Of a DNA stretch of 55,977 nt, positions 35,816-43,066 are shown in pieces. Source of the stretch: Clostridiaceae bacterium. GTDB lineage: Bacteria > Bacillota > Clostridia > CAYPLH01 > DUMO01. The notes under the pieces were generated by a model. That model was not told where the DNA came from. It worked only from the letters and a program-made list of their open reading frames with translations, and made no database searches. Numbering within the stretch: position 1 is the first letter of the stretch; each line of letters begins with the position of its first letter. The stretch lies in contig DUMO01000028.1 of NCBI GenBank assembly GCA_012839865.1, forward strand, positions 1-55,977. Direction: 5' to 3'. The position numbers were made by a program, and so were the translations under genes.

Positions 35816-35852
35816 CTTTTACCTCATCCTTTCCATAAAACCGTAATTTAAA

Positions 35853-36593
35853 CTAATAGGGCATGTCCATCCTTGCAATTGCCTCACCAATAACCAGGTC
35901 TTCCCGGGTTGTAATCTTTATATTGCTATAGCTGCCCATTACAAGCCTTACTTTATATCCCGCCCTTTCGGCCAGGATGGCATCATCGGTGCCAACATAC
36001 CCTTCCGACATGGCTTTTTCATATGCGTCGGCAATAATGTCATATCTGAAAGCCTGGGGTGTTTGAATCAGCCAAAGAGCACTCCGGTCAAGGGTTTCCC
36101 TGACAAATCCGTTTTCGTCAGATGCCTTGACAGTATCCTTTACAGGTACTGCGGTGCATGCAGCACCGTACTGAAATGCAGCGGCTATGTTTTCTATAAT
36201 AATATCTTCCTCCACAAAAGGCCTTGCACCGTCATGTACAAGAACAATGCCGGTATCCCGGTGTAGCTCAGCAAGCCCCCTTTGCACCGATTCCTGCCTT
36301 TCATTACCCCCGGCGGTAATTACCTTCACCTTTTCAATTCCATATTCATCAACAATTTTGTTTTTACAAAAAATTATATCCTGCTCGTTCACCACCAGGA
36401 TGATTTCATCAACAAGCCTGCACCTGTCAAACTTAAGCAGAGTACTTGCCAGGACAGGCAAGCCGCCAATATTGATATATTGCTTGTTAATGTCCATGTT
36501 CATCCTGGTTCCCTTGCCGGCTGCCGCAATAATGACAGATACATAAAGCTTGTCCAACTCCGGATAAGTTTCTTTTTGATTAAATAAACCCAT
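35853..36593 (-). CDS. ispD: 2-C-methyl-D-erythritol 4-phosphate cytidylyltransferase
   Basis: 246 residues from ATG 36593 (GAGGG 5-6 nt upstream). It joins MEP to CTP, forming CDP-ME. The nucleotide loop A-A-A-G-K-G-T-R-M is at about 26-34. V-H-D-G-A-R-P-F, Q-T-P-Q-A-F and T-D-D-A are the other substrate-binding motifs. An extra 20 residues precede the first beta strand (MGLFNQKETYPELDKLYVSV) compared with the usual family start, and a start further in was not supported by an RBS. Confidence 0.95.
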   Translation of the reverse strand: MGLFNQKETYPELDKLYVSVIIAAAGKGTRMNMDINKQYINIGGLPVLASTLLKFDRCRLVDEIILVVNEQDIIFCKNKIVDEYGIEKVKVITAGGNERQESVQRGLAELHRDTGIVLVHDGARPFVEEDIIIENIAAAFQYGAACTAVPVKDTVKASDENGFVRETLDRSALWLIQTPQAFRYDIIADAYEKAMSEGYVGTDDAILAERAGYKVRLVMGSYSNIKITTREDLVIGEAIARMDMPY

Positions 36594-36690
36594 GCCATCC
36601 CTCAAATAATTTAATAAGCCCTGAGTGAATTACACACAAGACATACAATCAGTTATATTTTATCATAAACCAACGTCAAACCATATCCCC

Positions 36691-38148
36691 CTAGCTTCCA
36701 AGCACCTGGCCTGTTTCAGGGTCTATATACACCAGCCAGTACCCGAAGGCTCCGTAGCGCAATTGAGTTCCCTCCGACTGAACCCACCTGCATATGTCCC
36801 CGCCAAAGGGCTTCTCATCCATCCTGTAAGCCCCCGGTACTCCGCAGACAAGATATTCCTTTTCAGTTCTCTTGTCCGTATATATTCCAGCTATGTAATG
36901 CCTGTACTTGAAATGTGCCATAAGGGCTTTCGGGTTGAATAAAACGGGAGCTTTTATGTCAAACTGGTATAAAACATTATTAAGATAAACGGGGCTGTTT
37001 ACCTTCCACCAGGTATAGTCTTTTCTCCTGTTGTTGAAGGGGCAGTGCCTTTCAAAGTAAACATCAAATGCCTCCCGCAGTTTTTTCATATCTGCCGGAA
37101 CTGCTTTTTCATCGCTTTTTGCTTTTTTAAAGCCATGCAAATAGCAATTGGCACATTTCAACGGGTCAGCTTCATGGGAACAGGCAATTCCCTGGGTGGA
37201 GATTCTCTCTGTCTCACTCTCCACTTTTTCATCCTCATCGGAGGGCAGCCTGGCCATCTGGGCTCCCGGCTCCAAACCTTCTTTTGACTGTTCTTTTTCC
37301 CCGTTACCGGGCAATAATTCTTCCTCAGGCTGTTTTGCTTCAGTTTGCCGTGATTCGGCAAGCTGTGTTTTGCCGTATATTTCCCCGGATTGCGCCTCTG
37401 CTTTTTCCGGTACATCAAGGAGCGGTTCAGGCTGCCGGGCTTTGACTTCCGCATCCCCGGCAAGGGGCGATTCATGCTCCCAGGCCTTGGTTTTCTCATC
37501 CCTGGCAAGAGGCGATTCTGATTTTGCGGTTTTTTTCCCAAATTTATTTCCTTCACTTTTTGCAGTATCGGGTCTTGCAGTTATTATACCGTCTGCATTT
37601 ATTTCCTGCATTCTCTCTTTGTCATATATGCTTGTTATGTCAACCTTGTACTTGCTTACCACATCCCTGGGAAATTCCTCTGTGGCATTTTCTTTTGCCG
37701 TCACTCCTAAATTTCCTCTGTCCGCCGGTTTATTTCCCAGGCGGCTTCTCCACTCCGTCCTGCCTTTCAGATATGCGCAAAGGGGCCATGCCGCCTTTCC
37801 GTTGTCATGCAAGGCGCATATTGCAAAAAGGCTTATGTCATCCAAAGAAATCCCGCTTCCGGCTATATTCAAAGGATTGAACTTAAACATAAGATTGCCG
37901 CAAGTACCGGTGATGTTCAAATTGCCTGCCGATGCAAGCTCTATGTTGGCCTCCTTTGCTTTTATTGCGTACAGTCTGTATGTAATCCTGTTGTCAGGTT
38001 TTATATTCTCCGCCATGGCACTCAGTGTACCTGTGCCGCCTTTTATCTCAATTTTTACATATCCGGAAGGTTTTCCGCTTGCTCCGTATCCCCTGTCTTC
38101 TTCCTCAAATATTAAAAACTTTCTCAGGTATTTTGCCTTGTCCGTCAA
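36691..38148 (-). CDS. uncharacterised two-domain protein with long disordered linker
   Basis: About 485 residues. TTG 38148 is chosen (GGGGG 8 nt upstream). Residues 1-140 form a compact beta-rich domain containing RKFLIFEEEDRGYG, PSGYVKIE and DISLFAICALHDNGKAAWPL. Residues about 190-310 are low-complexity K/E/S/P with imperfect internal repeats (ESPLARDEK, ESPLAGDAEV). Residues 330-485 form a second domain beginning with a C-x2-C-like stretch (CSHEADPLKCANC) and rich in aromatic residues (YTWWKVNSPVYLNN, MAHFKYRHYIAGIY, GAFGYWLVYIDPETGQVL). No membrane segment is seen. It resembles conserved clostridial hypotheticals. No function is assigned. A sporulation link would be speculation. Confidence 0.7.
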   Translation of the reverse strand: MTDKAKYLRKFLIFEEEDRGYGASGKPSGYVKIEIKGGTGTLSAMAENIKPDNRITYRLYAIKAKEANIELASAGNLNITGTCGNLMFKFNPLNIAGSGISLDDISLFAICALHDNGKAAWPLCAYLKGRTEWRSRLGNKPADRGNLGVTAKENATEEFPRDVVSKYKVDITSIYDKERMQEINADGIITARPDTAKSEGNKFGKKTAKSESPLARDEKTKAWEHESPLAGDAEVKARQPEPLLDVPEKAEAQSGEIYGKTQLAESRQTEAKQPEEELLPGNGEKEQSKEGLEPGAQMARLPSDEDEKVESETERISTQGIACSHEADPLKCANCYLHGFKKAKSDEKAVPADMKKLREAFDVYFERHCPFNNRRKDYTWWKVNSPVYLNNVLYQFDIKAPVLFNPKALMAHFKYRHYIAGIYTDKRTEKEYLVCGVPGAYRMDEKPFGGDICRWVQSEGTQLRYGAFGYWLVYIDPETGQVLGS

Positions 38149-38209
38149 CGCAATCAACCCCCATAAATAATCTTACTTATATGTATATGAAGGAGTTGAT
38201 ATGTGCATG

Positions 38210-38248
38210 CACTAAAAATAAAACCAGAGGGCGGGTCCCTCCGGTTTT
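38210..38248 (-). terminator. terminator after ksgA
   Basis: Minus-strand AACCGGAGGG / CCCTCTGGTT hairpin with a short loop and TTATTTTTA downstream. The rest of 38249-38433 contains nothing else recognised. Confidence 0.75.
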
Positions 38249-38433
38249 CCTTTATATGCCAATATAGCAAGGTGACTTTTAATCCGGTTCTCAACCAATA
38301 TACAAGAAAGTCTGTTCCCCTATTAACACCCGGTATAATCCGGCAGTTTGCCTTCAGTTACTCAGTGAACACAACCAGGAAGTATTTCCCCCGGTTTTCG
38401 TCCTACATAGCCGATGCTTCCCCTCCGGTTCTC

Positions 38434-39294
38434 TTACTTTTCAGTTTGCAGAGAAATAGCGTTGGAAAGTGTGGCAAACTGCTCAATGCTTAAGTTTTCT
38501 CCCCGTTCCTTTTCATCAATACCCGCCTTTGCCAGTATTTCCTTGCACTGCTCCTTGTCTAGGTTAAGGAAGCTGCTGTTGCTTAATGCATTGAGAAGAG
38601 TCTTTCTTCGCTGGCCAAAGGCAGCCTTTACAACCTTGAAAAAGCAATCCCTGCCAAGAAGTTCAACGGGAGGACACTCCCTCACCTTTATACTTATTAC
38701 CGTTGAATCAACTCCTGGCTGTGGAATAAAGCAATGAGGCGGTACATTAAACAGCCTTGCAGCCTCGGCAAAAAACTGCACTGCCACCGTCAGGGCGCCA
38801 TAATTTTTATTTCCGGGCTTTGCCGTTATTCTGTCCGCCACTTCCTTTTGAATCATGACACACATGCTTTGAACTTTGGGGCCGTTTTCAAGGAAATGCA
38901 TTATTACAGGTGTTGTTATATAGTAAGGCAGATTGCCTGCCAACCTGATATTTTTATAATTAAACCCGCAGCCTGTGATTATAGACCTTAAGTCTGCTTT
39001 TAAAATATCTTCATTGACAAACGTTATATTATCAATACCCCTTATGTTTTCCATAAACGCATCCACAAGGTGCCTGTCTATTTCAACGGCTATCACGTGA
39101 CCGGCCCTCCTGGCCAGTTCCACAGTCAAATTACCAATTCCCGAACCAACCTCTATTACAAGGTCATCTTGACACAAATCAGAACTATCGGCAATACGTT
39201 TTATTATATGGTCATCAACAAGAAAATTCTGACCGAGGGATTTTGTAAACTTAATACCGTATTTTTTTATCAGTTCCTTCGTACTCTGATGCAT
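38434..39294 (-). CDS. ksgA: 16S rRNA (adenine1518/1519-N6)-dimethyltransferase
   Basis: 286 residues. It dimethylates two adjacent adenines in the 3' hairpin of 16S rRNA during 30S maturation, using SAM. S-L-G-Q-N-F-L-V-D (about 19-27), the SAM loop V-I-E-V-G-S-G-I-G-N-L-T (about 47-58), the acidic V-E-I-D-R and the catalytic N-L-P-Y-Y-I motif (about 121) are complete. The RBS TAGGTGA contains the yabE stop codon (8-nt gap), so the two are coupled. The yabE-ksgA pairing is conserved from Bacillus, where rnmV lies between them. Confidence 0.97.
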   Translation of the reverse strand: MHQSTKELIKKYGIKFTKSLGQNFLVDDHIIKRIADSSDLCQDDLVIEVGSGIGNLTVELARRAGHVIAVEIDRHLVDAFMENIRGIDNITFVNEDILKADLRSIITGCGFNYKNIRLAGNLPYYITTPVIMHFLENGPKVQSMCVMIQKEVADRITAKPGNKNYGALTVAVQFFAEAARLFNVPPHCFIPQPGVDSTVISIKVRECPPVELLGRDCFFKVVKAAFGQRRKTLLNALSNSSFLNLDKEQCKEILAKAGIDEKERGENLSIEQFATLSNAISLQTEK

Positions 39295-39302
39295 TTATTC
39301 AC

Positions 39303-40361
39303 CTAATCAGCCAGGAAATATACGTTAACATACTTGATTCCCCAATCATAAACCTCTTCCTGGGTGTCCAGGTATATATCAATTATGTTGCCTTTTATAG
39401 AACCGCCTGTGTCGGCACAAACAGCAAATCCATAATCGGGGGTCTTGCCCCTCACCTCAACATATACCCTGGTGCCCAGGGGAATAACATTAGGGTCAAC
39501 TGCGATTACACCTCTCTGGGCTTTAATTCCGGTGGAAGTAATTCCAAAATAAGGATCCCAGGGATGTTTGCCTGTATCTTCATAAGATGCTGTATAAGCT
39601 GTGCATTTCATATTGTAAATGACTTTGGTATATCGTATTTCTCCGCCTCTTGCGGTTTCGTAGCGAGTTACCGTTCCATACTCTACAATTTCGTCTATAG
39701 GGTTTTCAAGTACCGTTTCGTTTATGAGTTCCCTTGAAATTTCCACATTATCTTCATAAACTACTTTGTATCTTTTTTCCCTGACACCTTCCTTACCCTC
39801 TTTTATAATCCTCTCTATGCCTTTATCCATCTCTTCGTTAGGCTGTTTTGATACACCATATGCTATAGGCAGCAATTCTTCTATAATTTTCTCTTCCACC
39901 TTTACAACTTTTATAAACATATTTGGTGTTATCTCATCATATAAAGCAGCTCCTTCAAGCCTGTCATCACCATCAACAAAAATACCCCGTGAGCTTAACA
40001 ATTCCTCGACAGTTCTCTTGTATGTGTTTGCCGTAAACTGCTGTCCCCCGGCTTGAACGATAACAGGAACGGCTTTGGCAATACTGTCACTCATGGTCTC
40101 ATCAACCGGATCCCGGCTGGAAAATGAATTTATTATTGTATCAGTATTTAAACTTAATGCAAACTGCTTGAATACTTCCCCGGTAATAGAATTGGCAATT
40201 CCGGAAATCTCTATTTTTCCATATTCATTTACAATAACATCCTTCTTAAACTGACTGAAAGCGTACACTCCAGAGCATACGGAAAGCAAAACAGCAGCGA
40301 CTGCAACAGCCATTTCCCTGCTTATCACCTTCCGAATATCTACTCCTTTAAAGTGTCTCAT
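39303..40361 (-). CDS. yabE: YabE-like wall-associated protein (DUF348, G5, 3D domains)
   Basis: 352 residues from ATG 40361 (AGGAGG 8 nt upstream). One membrane or signal helix is near residues 15-36 (MAVAVAAVLLSVCSGVYAF). A DUF348 repeat region follows (about 90-140, TYKRTVEELLSSRGI). The G5-like domain is at about 165-235 (REKRYKVVYEDNVEISRELI). The C-terminal 3D domain (about 255-352) carries the three aspartates of its name (A-V-D-P, A-D-T-G-G, I-D-I-Y-L) and G-T-R-V-Y-V. The 3D fold is a lytic transglycosylase-like fold (as in MltA and Sps/Rpf relatives), so peptidoglycan remodelling is likely. Confidence 0.9.
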   Translation of the reverse strand: MRHFKGVDIRKVISREMAVAVAAVLLSVCSGVYAFSQFKKDVIVNEYGKIEISGIANSITGEVFKQFALSLNTDTIINSFSSRDPVDETMSDSIAKAVPVIVQAGGQQFTANTYKRTVEELLSSRGIFVDGDDRLEGAALYDEITPNMFIKVVKVEEKIIEELLPIAYGVSKQPNEEMDKGIERIIKEGKEGVREKRYKVVYEDNVEISRELINETVLENPIDEIVEYGTVTRYETARGGEIRYTKVIYNMKCTAYTASYEDTGKHPWDPYFGITSTGIKAQRGVIAVDPNVIPLGTRVYVEVRGKTPDYGFAVCADTGGSIKGNIIDIYLDTQEEVYDWGIKYVNVYFLAD

Positions 40362-40385
40362 GTAATTCAACCTCCTAAAAATACA

Positions 40386-40405
40386 TTGCATAAAAAATTA
40401 TGCAA
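40386..40405 (-). other. TTGCATAA palindrome in the yabE leader
   Basis: TTGCATAA-aaaa-TTATGCAA, between the promoter and the RBS. Similar palindromes lie at 29331-29353 and 26674-26691, each upstream of a minus-strand gene. It is potentially an mRNA hairpin or an operator. Confidence 0.4.
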
Positions 40406-40433
40406 AAATTGTGAATCTGTAGAGACGATAAGT

Positions 40434-40462
40434 ATTTTATTCCATATTGATTCTTTTGTCAA
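40434..40462 (-). promoter_or_regulatory. SigA promoter for yabE-ksgA
   Basis: Perfect TTGACA (40457-40462), 17-bp spacer, TAAAAT (40434-40439), about 70 nt before the yabE ATG. Upstream, 40490-40552 carries a CCTTTTTAGG / CCTTAAAAAGG inverted repeat. The remaining spacer to 40760 is AT-rich and has no recognised gene. Confidence 0.75.
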
Positions 40463-40748
40463 CCTGATTGCCCGGCGCCGGATCTAAGCCTTTTTAAGGT
40501 TTTGTAACAATGCCTTGCCTGCCTTAAGCTGAACCTTTCACCTAAAAAGGATGAATGGTAAATATATCCGGATTAGAATTATTGCCATATTTATATTCTT
40601 ATTATTCATTTTTATCGATTATTACTTTGATATTATATCCACCATCTGTGAACAGGGCAATATAAATAAGGAAAAGACACAGCAAAGCTCATAAGATTTT
40701 AAAGCGATGCCAGGGTTATGGAAACCTGTAGAAGGAAAAGCCATATTA

Positions 40749-40802
40749 AAAAAAAACAAACCTGGAACAGCATTTTCACAATAAAGCAGCAAATGTTCCA
40801 GG
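40749..40802 (-). terminator. terminator after the Met/Tyr-rich protein gene
   Basis: Minus-strand GCCTGGAACA pairs with TGTTCCAGGT across a 24-nt loop and is followed by TTGTTTTTTTTT. Confidence 0.85.
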
Positions 40803-40824
40803 CTTCAAGGTCTGTCTAAACCGT

Positions 40825-41160
40825 CTAATAAGGCATATTATCCATGTATTGTCCCATTACGCCGGTATTGTTCATGTAAGGAAATGCACCGCTGTTGTAG
40901 TTATCAAAACCATAGGGCATTGTCTGGCCGGGATACATGTTCATATTATTGTAGCCATAGGGCATTGCCTGATTATAACTCATATTGTAACCCATATACT
41001 GTCCTTGAACCATAGGGCATTGCATATTCATAAGGTATGGGCAGCACATAATTGGCTGTGCCATATGCGGCATATACTGCATGGGGCTTACCTGTGCATT
41101 CTCAACCATCTGAGGCATCTCATTTTCCATTACATCTTTAACTTTCTTGTTTTCTTTCAT
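40825..41160 (-). CDS. Met/Tyr/Asn/Pro-rich low-complexity protein, probable spore coat-type
   Basis: 111 residues, GGAGGGAG before the ATG. The first 25 residues are charged (KENKKVKDVMENEMPQMVEN). The remainder is built from irregular repeats of M-P-Y-G-Y/F-x-N, Q-Y-M-x-x-M and P-Y-M. Two adjacent cysteines (MCCPYL) and a third (QCPM) are present. There is no membrane helix. Composition is like clostridial and bacillary coat or exosporium proteins that crosslink via tyrosine. This is inference from composition, as no family was recognised. It is monocistronic with its own terminator. Confidence 0.65.
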   Translation of the reverse strand: MKENKKVKDVMENEMPQMVENAQVSPMQYMPHMAQPIMCCPYLMNMQCPMVQGQYMGYNMSYNQAMPYGYNNMNMYPGQTMPYGFDNYNSGAFPYMNNTGVMGQYMDNMPY

Positions 41161-41267
41161 GTGTTGCTCCCTCCGGTAATAGATTCTATACTACATTATA
41201 TGAAACGTGAAAGAATGGGTGAGAATTTTCATAAAGAATTTTCATAAAGAGGTTGCATAAAATCGTT

Positions 41268-41383
41268 CAGGGACCAGGGGACGGTTAATGTGAAAGTTGA
41301 AATACTTTCATATATTTTGCTGTGAAAGCTCTCTTTCATGGTTGTTCTTGTGGTCCCCATAAGAACCGTCCCCCTGGTCCCTG
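41268..41383. repeat. 116-bp REP-like inverted repeat
   Basis: Arms CAGGGACCAGGGGACGGTT (41268-41286) and AACCGTCCCCCTGGTCCCTG (41364-41383) are complementary apart from one inserted base. They enclose two smaller hairpins (GAAAG/CTTTC and TGAAAG-ctct-CTTTCA). The GGGACGGTTC core is characteristic of dispersed REP/BIME sequences mobilised by RAYT (TnpA-REP) transposases in Firmicutes. No transposase is nearby. Confidence 0.65.
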
Positions 41384-41410
41384 GGTAAAAGCGGCTGACA
41401 GAAAGCTCTT

Positions 41411-42112
41411 TTAATAATAATAAGAAATTTCTTTTATTGTCCATGCCATATTTTCAGTATTATATTTGAAAATAAAGTATCTTATGTTATTGCCGCTGAA
41501 AAACTGGCCTTTATACTCTTCAATCTTCTTTACATCAAATATCGCCTTAAGCACCAAACAGTCCTCAAACTTGTTAACCGACGGCTTCTCCACTACCAGT
41601 TCGATTGATTTAATTTCAATGGATTCAACAGCACCCTTATAATCTGAAATGAACTTATCTTTGGTAACGCTGTTATTGACTTCATCTTTTCCATACTGGA
41701 GTGCATATGCTCCTTCATAGTCCCCGTTGTTTATTTTATCAACCCAATCCTTTACTATATCCTTTATAGGTGAGAGCTCTATCTGATTCTTGAGAATCTG
41801 AATGAATTGCTCCTTGTTGTTCAGTTTTGAATTTATTGATTCAATTTCCTTTTCTTTTGCTTCCAACTGTTTTGCCAACAATTCATTTTTTTGATTTATT
41901 TCCTCTATGTCTTTTTCCATTTCTACAATATTGGTTTCAAGAAGTTTATTTCTCTCCTCCAGGTTTCTAAGCTGCTTGCTGAAAGCATCTATAGCCGCTG
42001 TCTTGCTATAATTAATTTCCTGGAAATTTTCCCTGTCCCACAGCAGGTAATTAAAAGCAATAAAAACGGTTATAATGAGAATAAAAACCATGATAAGAAC
42101 CAGGTTTTTCAA
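41411..42112 (-). CDS. membrane-anchored coiled-coil protein with NTF2-like tail
   Basis: 233 residues from TTG 42112 (GGGGGTG 5 nt upstream). One N-terminal membrane helix (LVLIMVFILIITVFIAFNYL) is followed by a coiled coil at residues about 45-115 (E, K, L heptads) and a C-terminal domain of about 110 residues. D-W-V-D-K-I-N-N-G-D-Y-E-G-A-Y-A-L and the ending F-K-Y-N-T-E-N-M-A-W-T-I-K-E-I resemble DUF4878/NTF2-like lipid-side domains. It is 21 nt after tatD and likely co-transcribed. Function unknown. Confidence 0.7.
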   Translation of the reverse strand: MKNLVLIMVFILIITVFIAFNYLLWDRENFQEINYSKTAAIDAFSKQLRNLEERNKLLETNIVEMEKDIEEINQKNELLAKQLEAKEKEIESINSKLNNKEQFIQILKNQIELSPIKDIVKDWVDKINNGDYEGAYALQYGKDEVNNSVTKDKFISDYKGAVESIEIKSIELVVEKPSVNKFEDCLVLKAIFDVKKIEEYKGQFFSGNNIRYFIFKYNTENMAWTIKEISYYY

Positions 42113-42133
42113 GCTTTCACCCCCAAGTCAGGC

Positions 42134-42901
42134 TTATTTTATATTAAACAAGTCTTTGGCATTTTTCGTTGTTATCTCAATAATCCGTTCAACTTCCATT
42201 CCCTTGATTTCTGCAATTTTTCTCACTGTATTTATCATGTATGTGGAGTCGTTTCTCCTGCCTCTGAAGGGAACGGGCGTCATATACGGACAGTCTGTCT
42301 CTACAAGGAGCCTGTCCGGTGGAACAGCCTTGACAACATCAACTATCTTTTTTGCATTGTTAAATGTTACTACTCCACCTACAGAAATATAAAAATTGTT
42401 ATCAAGCAGTATTTCAGCCATTTCAACGCTGCCCGAAAACATATGAAATACTCCGCCTGTCTTCTTAGCGTTTTCAGACTTGACAATGTCCAGTATGTCC
42501 TGGTGTGAATCCCTGTTGTGTACAATAATCGGCAGTTTCAAATCCTTCGCAAGTCCGATTTGCATAATCAACCATTTTTTTTGCAGTTCCCTGGGAGAGA
42601 AATCATAATAGTAATCCAGGCCAATCTCTCCTATGGCAACCACCTTCGGTCTTTTCGACAGCTCTGCAATCCTGTCCAGCACACCGGTTTCCGCCTTTTC
42701 TACATTGTGTGGATGAATACCAATCGCCGCATATACAAAGTCATACTTTTCAGAAAGTTCCAAAGTTGAATCAATTGATGCAACATCAGACGCCGCATTT
42801 AAAACATATCCAACTCCACTTTCATATACACTCTTTAAAACGATGTCCCGGTCCTCATTAAAGCGCTCATCATCATAGTGCGCATGGCTGTCAAAAAGCA
42901 T
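42134..42901 (-). CDS. tatD: TatD-family metal-dependent DNase/hydrolase
   Basis: 255 residues. ATG 42901 is chosen because the family begins M-L-F-D-S-H-A-H. An in-frame ATG at 42925 has no RBS. The metal ligands are present: H-A-H (6, 8), E in I-G-E-I-G-L-D-Y, H in I-V-H-N-R-D, H in F-H-M-F-S-G and D in E-T-D-C-P-Y-M. Members act as 3'-5' exonucleases or D-aminoacyl-tRNA hydrolases. Its place between metG and yabE is the same as yabD in Bacillus. Confidence 0.93.
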   Translation of the reverse strand: MLFDSHAHYDDERFNEDRDIVLKSVYESGVGYVLNAASDVASIDSTLELSEKYDFVYAAIGIHPHNVEKAETGVLDRIAELSKRPKVVAIGEIGLDYYYDFSPRELQKKWLIMQIGLAKDLKLPIIVHNRDSHQDILDIVKSENAKKTGGVFHMFSGSVEMAEILLDNNFYISVGGVVTFNNAKKIVDVVKAVPPDRLLVETDCPYMTPVPFRGRRNDSTYMINTVRKIAEIKGMEVERIIEITTKNAKDLFNIK

Positions 42902-42933
42902 TAAAACCACTTTCCCATTATTCATTTTCAGGC

Positions 42934-43066
42934 ATCAGCTTGTTTTCGCTCTGTCCTTAAACACGGGGCTCTGCGAGTTCGCAGGGACCCGTCTTTTATC
43001 ATCAACTTGTCTTTGTGCTGCGTCCAATCACCGCACCTATATCCGCAGAGTCCCTGTTTAGCTGAT
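42934..43066. other. structured metG-tatD spacer with two alternative foldings
   Basis: ATCAGCT (42934-42940) and AAACACGGGGCTCTGCG (42959-42975) pair with the arm 43044-43066 (CGCAGAGTCCCTGTTTAGCT and GAT). The same CTCTGCG can also form a local hairpin GGGctCTGCG-agtt-CGCAGggaCCC. No T-run or family consensus was recognised. It begins at the metG stop codon and ends about 30 nt before tatD. Confidence 0.5.

Noticed and set aside
40450-40560. Possible riboswitch upstream of yabE (c-di-AMP elements often precede such wall genes)
   Set aside because: The structured part lies upstream of the inferred promoter and shows no ydaO consensus, so it would not be in the transcript.
41229-41444. 71-codon minus-strand ORF spanning the REP-like repeat
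   Set aside because: It is a translation of the inverted repeat and the end of the neighbouring gene, with no RBS.
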